A DNA stretch of 52,527 nt from the NCBI GenBank assembly GCA_910586735.1, contig CAJUJW010000014.1, forward strand, positions 1 through 52,527, written 5' to 3'. The notes under the pieces were generated by a model. It did no database searches, was not told the DNA's origin, and was given only the letters and a program-made list of their open reading frames with translations. How positions within the stretch are numbered: the stretch's first letter is position 1; each line of letters starts with the position of its first letter. The stretch is from an uncultured Oscillibacter sp. (GTDB lineage Bacteria; Bacillota; Clostridia; Oscillospirales; Oscillospiraceae). The translations under genes were made by a program, and so were the position numbers. Positions 39,537 to 47,655 of the stretch are shown here, piece after piece.

Positions 39537-39622
39537 GTAGGGGCCGCCGCCCTCGGCGGCCCGTTCCCCTGAGGCTGCCGAGGTTTCCAGGGAACCGGGC
39601 GGACACGCAGGTCCGCCCCTAC
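39537..39622. repeat. Palindromic interspersed repeat, copy 1
   Basis: 86 bases bounded by GTAGGGGC and GCCCCTAC. It holds two hairpins: GGGCCGCCG/CGGCGGCCC (39541-39562) and GGGCGGAC/GTCCGCCC (39597-39618). A related element is at 51228-51303. Confidence 0.65.
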
Positions 39623-39690
39623 ACACATTGCCCATTATCAATTATCCATTGTCAATTTCCCTACAGGACCCCCTGTTACCAAACTGTAAC

Positions 39691-39743
39691 TTGCTTTTTC
39701 TATTATACAGTCGTATAATAAAGCCATATTATACGACTGTATA
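39691..39743 (+). promoter_or_regulatory. blaI-like promoter with two inverted operators
   Basis: TTGCTT 39691-39696, 17 bases, TATAAT 39714-39719. Operator 1, TATACAGTCGTATA (39704-39717), overlaps the -10. Operator 2, TATACGACTGTATA (39730-39743), is its exact reverse complement, 26 bases downstream. This matches autorepression by a BlaI dimer. Confidence 0.8.
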
Positions 39744-39756
39744 GGGAGGAGACGCC

Positions 39757-40128
39757 ATGAAACGTCTGGGCAGCGCGGAGCTGGAGATTATGCTGGCGGT
39801 GTGGGGGGCGGGAGAACCGGTGCCGGCCTCCTACGTTCAGGGGAAGCTGCGGGGCAGCCGGGACTGGCCGCTGCCCGCAGTGCTCACGTCCCTGAACCGC
39901 CTGGTGGAAAAGGGCTTTCTCTCCCGCGAGAAGCGGGGGCGGGGGAACTGGTACAAATCACTGATTTCCGAGAACGACTACAAGGCCGCCGAGAGCCGGG
40001 GCGTCATCGACCGGCTCTACGGCAGCAGCTTCACCGGCATGGTGGCCGCCCTGTACGACCAGCGGGCCATCGGACGGGAGGACCTGGAGGAGCTGCGGCA
40101 GTACCTGGACACGCTGGAGGGACAGTGA
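39757..40128 (+). CDS. blaI: BlaI/MecI-family transcriptional repressor
   Basis: 123 residues. Winged helix at 1-75 (LGSAELEIMLAVWGAGEPVPASYVQ, VLTSLNRLVEKGFLSREKRGRGNWYKS), then a C-terminal dimerisation helix region (FTGMVAALYDQRAIGREDLEELRQYLD). It binds the two operators before its own gene and is expected to be inactivated when the adjacent sensor protease is triggered. The ribosome site is GGGAGGAG. One base separates it from the next gene. Confidence 0.92.
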   Translation: MKRLGSAELEIMLAVWGAGEPVPASYVQGKLRGSRDWPLPAVLTSLNRLVEKGFLSREKRGRGNWYKSLISENDYKAAESRGVIDRLYGSSFTGMVAALYDQRAIGREDLEELRQYLDTLEGQ

Positions 40129-40129
40129 C

Positions 40130-42574
40130 ATGGAAATTCTGCTGAACACGCTGAAATGGAGCGGGGCCGTGGGCGGGGCCGCCCTGGCGCTGACGGCGCT
40201 GAAACCCCTGCTGGACAGGCGGTACAGCGCGAAATGGCGCTATGGCGCGTGGCTGGCCCTGGCGGCGCTTCTGCTCTTGGCTCCCGTGCCCTGGGACGCG
40301 CTCCTCCCCGAGACGCCGGTGGAACCCCCGGTGCTCATCCAGGCCCCCAGGGTGGAGGTCTCCGTCAGCCGCCAAAGCGGCCTGAGCCTGGAGGTCCGGC
40401 GGCCCGCCGGAACGCCGCCCCGGCCCGTGGAATCCGGGGAGAACGGGCCCGCCGTTTTCCCCCTGGAGACGGTTTTAACAGCCCTGTGGCTCTCCGGCGG
40501 GGCGCTGTTCCTGCTCTACCATCTGGCGGGGACCTGGCGCTTCACCCGCCGGGCCCGGCGCTGGAGCCGGTCCGCCGGGCCGGAGACCCAGGGGGTCTAT
40601 GAGGCGGTCCGCCGGGAGATGGGCCTGGGGAAGGTCCCGCCCCTGCGGGTCAGCGCCGCCGTGGGGTCCCCCATGGTGGCGGGCCTGCTGCGGCCCGCGC
40701 TGTTGCTGCCGGGGGAGGACTTCGGGGTCCGGGAACTGGGCTTTATCCTCCGCCACGAGCTGACCCACTACCGGCGGCGGGACCTGTGGTACAAGCTGGT
40801 CCTGCTGGCGGCCAACGCCCTCCACTGGTTCAACCCCCTGGTCTGGCTCCTGCGCCGGGAGGCGGAACGGGACCTGGAGCTCACCTGCGACGACGCGGTG
40901 GTCTCCGGGGCCGGCGGGGAGACCCGCCGGGCCTACAGCGAGGCGCTGATGGCCTGCGTCCGGCCCCAGCGGGAGCGGTCCGTCCTCTCCACCCACTTCT
41001 ACGGCGGCAAGGCCGTCATGAAGGAGCGCTTCCGCAACATCCTGGGAGGCCGGGGCCGGAAATGGGGCGCGGGCATCCTGGCGGCGGCGCTGGTGGCGAC
41101 GGTGGGGGCCGCCTGCGCCTTCGGCGTCCGCTCCGGCCCGGAGGCCCTGAGCCCCGAGGAGCTGGCGGAGTGGCAGACGACCATCTACAGCCCGGAGATG
41201 GGGCCCTACCTCTCCCGCATGTATTCGGACGCCGCCCTCCTGCCGCCGGAGGAGCTGCGGGGCGGCGAAAGCCGGGCCGTCCGGGCCACGGTGACCGGCG
41301 GGACCAAGGAGGGGGACCGGGTGTCCCTGGAGCTGGAGGGCAGCTTCCCCAACGGGCTGACCCAGGGGACGCTGACTCTGGAGGACGGCCGGCCGGTGAG
41401 CTTTACCACGCCCCTGTACACCGTCGTGGAGAGCCAGGCCCAGCGGCTCATGGACCTGACCGCGCAGGATTACATCCAGTGGGCCAAGGCGGACCAGTTC
41501 ATCACCGGGGACCTGGAGTTCCCGGAGAAGTACGTCACGGACCTCAAGTGCGTGGAGAGCCAGGAGTTTGACGGCACCGCCTACTACGTCTGGACCCTGA
41601 AATACCGCATGAAGCCCAACGACATGGGCAACGTCCTGTTCGCCGGGGGCATGGCCGAGGAAAACGGCTGGATCACGGAACAGAGTTCCATGGGCACCCC
41701 CTGCTTTATCATCTCCCTGAACGAGGCGGGCGACATCGCCGTGGAGGAGCAGACCTGGACCACCCGGGACGGCCTGGGGACCGAGGGGGGCTTCACCTGG
41801 GAGGAATACCTCTATTGCAGCATCCACCTGGGCCTGGGGGGCCTGGAGAACGGCGTCTACGGCGGCTGGCCTCAGATCAGCACCCCCTTCCTGGAGTCCC
41901 TCCGGGACGGCCACGAGACCTGGGCCACGGACTGGGAGGACACGGCCCTCACCTACCTGAGCCGCATGTACGGCTTGACGGCGGAGGGCGGCGTGACCCT
42001 CCAGTATCCCTTCTTCGCCGGCGAGACGGTCAACGCCCACACCCAGGCCGTCCTGGTCCGGGCGGACTGCGGAAGCCGGACGGCGCTGCTCCTGCTGACG
42101 GAGATCGTCTACCCGGTGGAGAGCTGGGAAACCGACCCGCATTTCTGGCAGGTGGCGGGGGAGAAGTGGACTCCCGACAGGCCGGAGGAGACGCTGACGG
42201 CGGCGGTGGCCGAGGAACCCGTCCCTCCGGCGGACTCCATGCCCTCCCCAACCCCTAATTTACCGGACACAGGGACAATCCCTACACCTACGCCTCAGCC
42301 GAGCGCGCCGGACCCCGCCCCCATGCCCCAGCCTGACGCCCCCTCTTCCGGCAGTCAGTCCGGCGTCACGGCGATTCCCACCCCGGGCCCCGACATCCGC
42401 ACCCCCACCGGAACCATCGGCGACTTCGACGGCGACGGCGTACGGGACGAGGAGGTCTGGATCGACGGCGTGTACCACCGCGTTCTCTTCGACCCGGAGA
42501 CCCAGGACCTCCGCTTTGACCCGCCCGCCCCGGAATACTGGGAGAACGTCAGCACCACGCCGCCGGAGGGCTGA
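40130..42574 (+). CDS. BlaR1/MecR1-like M56 zinc metalloprotease sensor with an unusual external domain
   Basis: 814 residues. Membrane segments lie at about 10-28, 38-56, 112-130 and 316-335. The M56 zinc motif H209-E-L-T-H213 is followed by NALHWFNPLVWLLRREAERDLELTCDD. Residues about 340-690 are external and do not look like the penicillin-binding domain of BlaR1: no SxxK or KTG triad was found. A Pro/Thr/Ser linker (about 705-755) precedes an EF-hand-like calcium loop D765-F-D767-G-D769-G at the end. It is cotranscribed with the BlaI-like repressor, presumably cleaving it in response to an unknown wall or envelope signal. Confidence 0.88.
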   Translation: MEILLNTLKWSGAVGGAALALTALKPLLDRRYSAKWRYGAWLALAALLLLAPVPWDALLPETPVEPPVLIQAPRVEVSVSRQSGLSLEVRRPAGTPPRPVESGENGPAVFPLETVLTALWLSGGALFLLYHLAGTWRFTRRARRWSRSAGPETQGVYEAVRREMGLGKVPPLRVSAAVGSPMVAGLLRPALLLPGEDFGVRELGFILRHELTHYRRRDLWYKLVLLAANALHWFNPLVWLLRREAERDLELTCDDAVVSGAGGETRRAYSEALMACVRPQRERSVLSTHFYGGKAVMKERFRNILGGRGRKWGAGILAAALVATVGAACAFGVRSGPEALSPEELAEWQTTIYSPEMGPYLSRMYSDAALLPPEELRGGESRAVRATVTGGTKEGDRVSLELEGSFPNGLTQGTLTLEDGRPVSFTTPLYTVVESQAQRLMDLTAQDYIQWAKADQFITGDLEFPEKYVTDLKCVESQEFDGTAYYVWTLKYRMKPNDMGNVLFAGGMAEENGWITEQSSMGTPCFIISLNEAGDIAVEEQTWTTRDGLGTEGGFTWEEYLYCSIHLGLGGLENGVYGGWPQISTPFLESLRDGHETWATDWEDTALTYLSRMYGLTAEGGVTLQYPFFAGETVNAHTQAVLVRADCGSRTALLLLTEIVYPVESWETDPHFWQVAGEKWTPDRPEETLTAAVAEEPVPPADSMPSPTPNLPDTGTIPTPTPQPSAPDPAPMPQPDAPSSGSQSGVTAIPTPGPDIRTPTGTIGDFDGDGVRDEEVWIDGVYHRVLFDPETQDLRFDPPAPEYWENVSTTPPEG

Positions 42575-42591
42575 ATTCCCAAGGCAAACAT

Positions 42592-42623
42592 CAAGGCCGC
42601 TTTCCTCTCGGAAAGCGGCCTTG
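42592..42623. terminator. Hairpin between blaR1-like and nanA genes
   Basis: CAAGGCCGCTTTCC (42592-42605), loop TCTC, and its complement GGAAAGCGGCCTTG (42610-42623): a perfect 14-bp stem between convergent genes, without a long T-run. Confidence 0.6.
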
Positions 42624-42629
42624 TCACGT

Positions 42630-43538
42630 TCAGCAGTATTTCTGGATGGCAGCCTGAATCATCTCGTGGGCCTGGGTCACGGCGTCCCGGTCTCCGGGCT
42701 CCAGCTCCAGCAGAGGGGCCCGGACGCTTCCCACGTCGGGGCCGCCCTGGAGGCGGAGAATTTCCTTGATGACCGCGTACATGTTCCCCTGGGCGGAGCA
42801 CATCTTGTAGATGATGCGGCAGCACTCGTTCTGGACCTCCCGGCCCTTGGCCAGCTCGCCGGCCTGGAAGCAGCGGAAAATCTCCAGGTACAGCTCCGGC
42901 ATGGCGGCGTAGGTCCCGCCGATGCCCCCGGCGGCCCCGGCGGCCAGGCCGCTGAGGAGCTGCTCGTCCGGGCCGTTGAACACCAGGGCCCCCTCGTCCA
43001 GCCACATCTGAATGTCCTGGACGGGCATGGAGGAGTTCTTCACCCCGATGACCCGGGGGTTCTTCAGCATCTCCTGGAGCAGGGGCACGGACAGGGCCAC
43101 CCCCGCCAGCTGGGGGATGTTGTAGATGACAAAGTCCGTGTTGGGGGCGGCGGCGGAGATGTCGTTCCAGTATTTGGCGATGCCCTTGGGGGGCAGGTGG
43201 AAGTAGATGGGCGGGATGGCGGCGATGGCGTCCACCCCCAGGCTCTCGGCGTGGGCCGCCAGCTCCCGGCTGTCCGCCGTGTTGTTGCAGGCCACGTGGG
43301 CGATGACGGTCAGTTTGCCGCCCACTTCCGCCATGACGTTCTCCAGGGTCTCCTTCCGCTCGGCCACGGTCTGGTAGATGCACTCGCCGGAGGAACCGCC
43401 CACGTACAAGCCCTGGACGCCTTTGTCCAGCAGGAACCTCGCCAGGGCCCGGATTGCCGGGGCGCTGACTTTGCCCTCCTGGTCATAGCAGGCGTAGAAA
43501 GCGGGGAATATGCCCTGATATTTGGAAAGGTCTCTCAT
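42630..43538 (-). CDS. nanA: N-acetylneuraminate lyase
   Basis: 302 residues, class I aldolase. The Schiff-base lysine is K167 in GVKNSS, the catalytic tyrosine Y139 in IYNIPQLAGV, and the carboxylate loop GGSSGE at 48-52. NAL-type features (YNIPxLAG, GVKxSS) separate it from DHDPS and from the DapA-family gene at 944. It splits sialic acid into N-acetylmannosamine and pyruvate. The start is ATG 43538 after GAGGAGTG. It is last in the transporter operon, 11 bases after the YhcH/NanQ gene. Confidence 0.92.
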   Translation of the reverse strand: MRDLSKYQGIFPAFYACYDQEGKVSAPAIRALARFLLDKGVQGLYVGGSSGECIYQTVAERKETLENVMAEVGGKLTVIAHVACNNTADSRELAAHAESLGVDAIAAIPPIYFHLPPKGIAKYWNDISAAAPNTDFVIYNIPQLAGVALSVPLLQEMLKNPRVIGVKNSSMPVQDIQMWLDEGALVFNGPDEQLLSGLAAGAAGGIGGTYAAMPELYLEIFRCFQAGELAKGREVQNECCRIIYKMCSAQGNMYAVIKEILRLQGGPDVGSVRAPLLELEPGDRDAVTQAHEMIQAAIQKYC

Positions 43539-43549
43539 GTTGTCACTCC

Positions 43550-44008
43550 TCAGTCGTCATAAATTTTCACCTTGAAAACCACCTTGCTGACGGTCTCCGG
43601 GCCGTCCAGGCGCATCTTAATGCGGTGGGCGTCTCCGGGGAAGACCACCAGGAAGTCCCCGGGGGAGAGGACAAACTTGTAGTGCCCCTCGCCCCGGTAG
43701 GCGTAAAAGTCGCTGGCCTCCGTCCGGTCGAACTCCGTCAGGGCCTCCGGCGGGGCGATTTCCACGCCCTCGGAACCCGACACCATAATGTGGATGTCCA
43801 GGTATTTCCTGTGGGCCTCGAAAAAGCTCTCCTCCGCCGGGATGGTCTCATAGGTGAACCGGGTGGCGTACACGTCGCCGCCCTTGAGCTCCACCCGCTG
43901 GGCCCCCACAGAGGCCAGAAACTCCGGCGTGATATGCTCCAGGGCCAGGTCCAGGTTGGGGTGAATACCCCGGTAGGCCGGGGCGTCCTTGTGTTTGGCG
44001 TAAATCAT
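43550..44008 (-). CDS. nanQ: YhcH/YjgK/YiaL-family protein, probable sialic acid anomerase
   Basis: 152 residues of the cupin-like YhcH/EbgC family. Metal-binding features are RKYLDIHIMVSG, with an acidic EGVEI nearby, and FPGDAHRIKM. NanQ in E. coli interconverts sialic acid anomers. Here the gene lies between the transporter permease (4 bases after its stop) and nanA, supporting that role. Confidence 0.87.
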   Translation of the reverse strand: MIYAKHKDAPAYRGIHPNLDLALEHITPEFLASVGAQRVELKGGDVYATRFTYETIPAEESFFEAHRKYLDIHIMVSGSEGVEIAPPEALTEFDRTEASDFYAYRGEGHYKFVLSPGDFLVVFPGDAHRIKMRLDGPETVSKVVFKVKIYDD

Positions 44009-44012
44009 CGCA

Positions 44013-44939
44013 CTATCCTTTCACCGCGCCCATGGTAATGCCCTGGGTGAAATACTTCTGGAAAATCAGGAAGACGATGATGATGGGGGCCGCGGCCAGG
44101 GTGGCGCCGGCCATGAGCAGGCCGTTGTCCACCGAGGTCTCCGCCTGGAGGGTGGCGATGCCCAGGGGGATGGTGAAGTTGCTGCCGCTGGCCAGCATGA
44201 CCAGCTGCATGAAGTAGTCGTTCCAGCAGTTGATGAAGGTGAAGATGGCCAGGGCCCCGATGCCCGGCTTGATCATGGGCATGACCACCGTCGAGAAGGT
44301 GTTCCACTCGCTGGAGCCGTCAATCCGGGCGGCCTCCAATATCTCTCCGGGTATACTCTCCGAGAACTGCTTCATGAGGAACACGCCGAAGGGCCAGCCC
44401 ACCGTGGGGAAGATCACCGCCCAGAGGCTGTCGTACAGCCGCAGCGTGGACATCTCCTTCAGCAGGGGGATGAGGATGACCTGCTTGGGCAGGGCCATGG
44501 CGCAGACGATGAGGGAGAACAGCAGGGCCCGGCCGTTGAAGCGCTTCTTGGCCAGGGCGTAGCCCGCCATGGCGGCGGTCAGGCAGGTGAGGAGCATGGC
44601 CATGACGCACATGAGCACCGCGTTGATGAGCCAGCGGATGGCCGCCGGGGCGTCCGGTCCGGCGGTGAGGAGGACCTTCTTCCCGTCGTTGAAGAAGCTG
44701 CCGAAGGGCAGATAGACCTCCCACAGGGGGACGCTGCGCTGCTTCATCAGCTTGTCGAAGTTGGCCCCTACCCACTCGGTGGGGACCCAGATGGGCTTGG
44801 TGGCGTTGATGTCCGCGCCGTTTTTGAAGGCGCCCGTGACAATCCAGTACAGCGGGAAGGTGAAGAGGAAGGCCAGAATGACCAGGATGATGACGGAGAC
44901 GATCTTGTACGCGCGGTCTTGTCCGCTTTGAATTTTCAT
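44013..44939 (-). CDS. Carbohydrate ABC permease, MalG type
   Basis: 308 residues, six membrane helices. The ATPase-contact EAA loop reads EAARIDGSSEWNTFSTVVMPMIKPG near 210-235. It ends FQKYFTQGITMGAVKG, as expected of MalG-like subunits. With the MalF-type permease and the binding protein it forms a sialic acid importer similar to pneumococcal SatABC. No dedicated ATPase is in the window, so a shared MsmK-like ATPase is expected. Confidence 0.93.
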   Translation of the reverse strand: MKIQSGQDRAYKIVSVIILVILAFLFTFPLYWIVTGAFKNGADINATKPIWVPTEWVGANFDKLMKQRSVPLWEVYLPFGSFFNDGKKVLLTAGPDAPAAIRWLINAVLMCVMAMLLTCLTAAMAGYALAKKRFNGRALLFSLIVCAMALPKQVILIPLLKEMSTLRLYDSLWAVIFPTVGWPFGVFLMKQFSESIPGEILEAARIDGSSEWNTFSTVVMPMIKPGIGALAIFTFINCWNDYFMQLVMLASGSNFTIPLGIATLQAETSVDNGLLMAGATLAAAPIIIVFLIFQKYFTQGITMGAVKG

Positions 44940-44951
44940 ACCAGCACCCCC

Positions 44952-45869
44952 TTACTTTTCTTTCGCCAGCTTGAACTGGAGGGCGGACAGCAGTCCGATG
45001 AAGATGGCCAGCACCACGCCCATGGCGTTGGCGTAGCCGAAGTGGCCCGCCTGTTCCGTCAGCTTGAAGGCGGTCCAATAGATATGGTACATCACCGTGT
45101 TGGTCCCCGCGCCGCCCTTGGTCAAGAGCTGAATCAGGGCGAAGCACTGGAAGGAGTTGATGGTGGTGATGACCAGAATGTACAAAGTGGTGGGCAGCAT
45201 CTGGGCCCACTTCACCTTCCAGAAGACCTGGAAGCTGTTGGCCCCGTCCACCTCGGCGGCCTCCACCAGGGTCTGGTCCACGTTGCCCAGGGCGGAGACG
45301 TACAGCACGATGGGCTGGCCCACGGAGGTGGTGAAGAGGATCAGGATGATGCACCAGAGGGCGTATTTGGGGTCGCCCAGCCAGTTGATGTTCTGTTCAA
45401 TGAGCCCCGCCCCCTTGAGGACGTGGTTGAAAATTCCCGTGTAGTTGTCGTACATCCACTTCCAAACCACGGTGACGGCCACGGAGCCGGTAACAACGGG
45501 CAGATAGAAGATGCAGCGGAAGGCGGACAGGACGGGCCCGCTGAGCTTGTAAATGGCGGAGGACACCCACAGGGAGAAGGCACATACCGTGGGGACGCTG
45601 ACGACAACGATGATGAAGGTGTTCTTCAGCGCCTCCAGGAAGGTCTCGTCGCTCCACAGCCTTGTAAAGTTGGAAAGCCCGATGAAGTTTCCAAACATTC
45701 CCTGGTCGTGCATGTTGGCGTCGGTGAGGCTGGTGATGATGCAGATTACCATGGGGATGACCACGAAGCCGATGAAGAAAATCAGGCTGGGCAGCAGGAA
45801 GAGGTAACCGGAGATGTTCTCCCGCCGCTGCAGCGCCCGGCTCATGGTGGGTTGGGACTGTCTTGCCAA
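44952..45869 (-). CDS. Carbohydrate ABC permease, MalF type
   Basis: 305 residues, six membrane helices. The EAA loop reads EAAEVDGANSFQVFWKVKWAQMLP. I chose TTG 45869 because AGAGGAG lies about eight bases upstream; an ATG at 45887 would place that site inside the coding sequence. It is separated from the binding-protein gene by a hairpin and 149 bases, and from the MalG-type gene by 12 bases. Confidence 0.9.
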   Translation of the reverse strand: MARQSQPTMSRALQRRENISGYLFLLPSLIFFIGFVVIPMVICIITSLTDANMHDQGMFGNFIGLSNFTRLWSDETFLEALKNTFIIVVVSVPTVCAFSLWVSSAIYKLSGPVLSAFRCIFYLPVVTGSVAVTVVWKWMYDNYTGIFNHVLKGAGLIEQNINWLGDPKYALWCIILILFTTSVGQPIVLYVSALGNVDQTLVEAAEVDGANSFQVFWKVKWAQMLPTTLYILVITTINSFQCFALIQLLTKGGAGTNTVMYHIYWTAFKLTEQAGHFGYANAMGVVLAIFIGLLSALQFKLAKEK

Positions 45870-45940
45870 GGTCAACACTCCTCTCATAAGGAAAAATCGC
45901 GCCCCGCGCAGGGGCCTTGCCGGGAATTTTGGATACAGGC

Positions 45941-45975
45941 GCGCCCCTCTCCCGCCCTTCGCGGGAGAGGGGCGC
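45941..45975 (-). other. Intercistronic hairpin between binding-protein and permease genes
   Basis: A perfect 15-bp stem: GCGCCCCTCTCCCGC (45941-45955), loop CCTTC, complement at 45961-45975. On the minus transcript no U-run follows, so it probably stabilises the binding-protein message rather than ending transcription. Confidence 0.7.
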
Positions 45976-46018
45976 AAAAACCCTTATCTCTTTGCCTGTG
46001 TATTCGTCTCAGCCAACG

Positions 46019-47374
46019 TTAGCCGGCGGCGGCGTCATTGGCGTTTTTGGCGTAGGTCGCCACGGTTTCCGCAATGTCGGCGCCCTCGCCCACCTTCTGG
46101 AGCATGGTCCACCACTCGGTACGAGCGCCGGCCCAGCCCTTGGTGACCTGATAGTAGTCGCCCAGGTAAGGCATGAGAACCTGATACTCGTTCATGATCT
46201 CATTGTCGGCCCAGATGCCGGTGAGGTCGGTTCCCTCGGCGGCGGAACGGGCGGCGAAGTAGTTGGCGGTCTTTACCGCGTCCACGGTGTGCTCAGAGTC
46301 GCACATCCATTTGATGAAGGTTTTGGCGTTGTCGATTTTGGCCTGGTCTCCGTTGTCGAAGATGCCGAAGCCCCAGATGCCGCCCTGGAGGGCGGGGGTG
46401 CGGCCCTGAGCGGGGAAGCCCATGAAGACAATCTCTTCACCATTGGCGGTTTTGCCCGCGCCGGTGTCGGCCTGGTTGGGGTTCAGCTGCTGGGCGATGT
46501 TCCAGCAGAAGGCCATCTTCAGAATGCCCTGATAGAAGACCTTGATTTCGTCGCCGCCCTCGAGAGAGGCGTCGAAGGTGATGCCGGGCATGCTCTTGAG
46601 CTGCTCCAGAGCCTGGATGTTGGCGGAGTCGTCCCAGGTGTACCGGTCATGCTCGGGAGTGGCGAAGGTTCCGTTGTACAGGTTGTTGACGAGGGCGCGG
46701 GTGCCCTGGTCGCCGCCCTGGCCCTTGCAGTACACGGCGCCCACGGGGGCCTGGAAGTGGTCATACAGGGCCTCCACGGCGTTGATGAAGTCGTTGGTGG
46801 TCCAGGTGTGGTTCTCCAGGTCCAGATAGACATCGGCCCCGGCTTCCTTGAAGGCGTCCAGGTTGATGGCCATGCAGTGGGCGGTGACAACCAGCGGATA
46901 CTCATAGACCGCCCCGTTGGGGTGGGTGCAGGCGGTCATGGCCGCGGCGTTGATTTCCGATTTGTCGGTGTCGTCAAGCATGTCGCTCAGGTCCACCAGA
47001 TAGCCCTTGTCGCCCCAGTTGGTGACCAGGCGCTCGGGGCCTTCCATGATCAGGTCGGGGGCGCTCTTGGCCGTGATGGCGGAGTTCACTTTGTCGTCTC
47101 CGTCGGCATAGGCCAGGTACTCCACCTTTACGGTGATTCCGGTGTCGGCGGTGAAGGCGTCGGTAATGGCTTTTACCTTGTCTTCCTTGCCCCAGTCGCC
47201 GATGGGATAGGTCCACAGGGTGATCTCGCCGGCGGCGGCGGGCTCCTGGGTGGCGGGGGTCTGGGTGTCGGTCTGTCCCTTGTCGTCGGCGGGGGGCGTC
47301 TCGTCCTTCTTTCCGCAGGCGGCGAGACCCAGGACCATAACCATGGCCAGCAGGAGCGCAAGCAGTTTCTTCAT
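46019..47374 (-). CDS. Carbohydrate ABC transporter substrate-binding lipoprotein (family 1)
   Basis: 451 residues. Lipoprotein signal LAACG with the modified cysteine C20, a Pro/Thr-rich tether to about residue 49, then a sugar-binding fold (EITLWTYPIGDW, DAFTADTGITVKVEYL, PDLIMEGPERLV, LQGGIWGFGIFDNG). ATG 47374 is seven bases after AAAGGAGG; GTG 47377 is also possible. It is first in the operon leading to the permeases, NanQ and NanA, so the ligand is probably sialic acid. The promoter is at 47434-47462. Confidence 0.93.
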   Translation of the reverse strand: MKKLLALLLAMVMVLGLAACGKKDETPPADDKGQTDTQTPATQEPAAAGEITLWTYPIGDWGKEDKVKAITDAFTADTGITVKVEYLAYADGDDKVNSAITAKSAPDLIMEGPERLVTNWGDKGYLVDLSDMLDDTDKSEINAAAMTACTHPNGAVYEYPLVVTAHCMAINLDAFKEAGADVYLDLENHTWTTNDFINAVEALYDHFQAPVGAVYCKGQGGDQGTRALVNNLYNGTFATPEHDRYTWDDSANIQALEQLKSMPGITFDASLEGGDEIKVFYQGILKMAFCWNIAQQLNPNQADTGAGKTANGEEIVFMGFPAQGRTPALQGGIWGFGIFDNGDQAKIDNAKTFIKWMCDSEHTVDAVKTANYFAARSAAEGTDLTGIWADNEIMNEYQVLMPYLGDYYQVTKGWAGARTEWWTMLQKVGEGADIAETVATYAKNANDAAAG

Positions 47375-47433
47375 CACATATCCTCCTTTAAAGTTACAAA
47401 AAATGAGCTCGCATATTTTGGCTCGCTGTGTAA

Positions 47434-47462
47434 AGTATACAATGTCTTCCTTCTTTTGTCAA
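47434..47462 (-). promoter_or_regulatory. Strong sigma-A promoter of the sialic acid transport operon
   Basis: Minus strand: consensus TTGACA at 47462-47457, 17 bases, TATACT at 47439-47434. Confidence 0.85.
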
Positions 47463-47465
47463 TTA

Positions 47466-47480
47466 AAATCGAAACGATTT
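47466..47480. promoter_or_regulatory. Palindromic operator upstream of the transport promoter
   Basis: AAATCG AAA CGATTT is a perfect palindrome lying three bases upstream of the -35 box. It is a candidate site for the RpiR-type regulator encoded at 49116. Confidence 0.5.
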
Positions 47481-47519
47481 CCGCTGAAACCGCAGATTCG
47501 ACGGAAGGTTCAAAAATAA

Positions 47520-47556
47520 TTTCGATTTTTGGTGAAAATACCACCCAAAATCGAAA
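47520..47556. promoter_or_regulatory. Second dyad in the divergent control region
   Basis: TTTCGATTTTTGG (47520-47532) faces CCAAAATCGAAA (47545-47556). Its half-sites share the AATCGAAA core with the palindrome at 47466. It lies just before the SGNH gene's upstream region (TTGACA at 47577, TATAAT at 47610, spacing too long for a normal promoter). Confidence 0.5.
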
Positions 47557-47655
47557 TAAATTCCAGGACGTTTCTATTGACAAACCGGAAAAAACTGTTA
47601 ACGTATATTTATAATGAGAGTACCAAGGAACCGGGGACAGAAAGGAAGAGGAAGC

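Larger units (their letters stand above)
39412..39756. other. 345-base intergenic region: two promoters, one mobile-type repeat, BlaI operators
   Basis: No gene is seen. From left: the acylphosphatase ribosome site and promoter (39456-39484), a palindromic repeat (39537-39622), an AT-rich stretch rich in ATTATCAATTATCC-type sequence (39630-39660), a dyad GTTAC-N6-GTAAC (39674-39689), then the blaI promoter and operators. Confidence 0.8.

Noticed and set aside
47466..47480. CcpA cre site
   Set aside because: The palindrome AAATCGAAACGATTT does not fit the cre spacing (TGWAANCGNTNWCA); it is off by one around the central CG.
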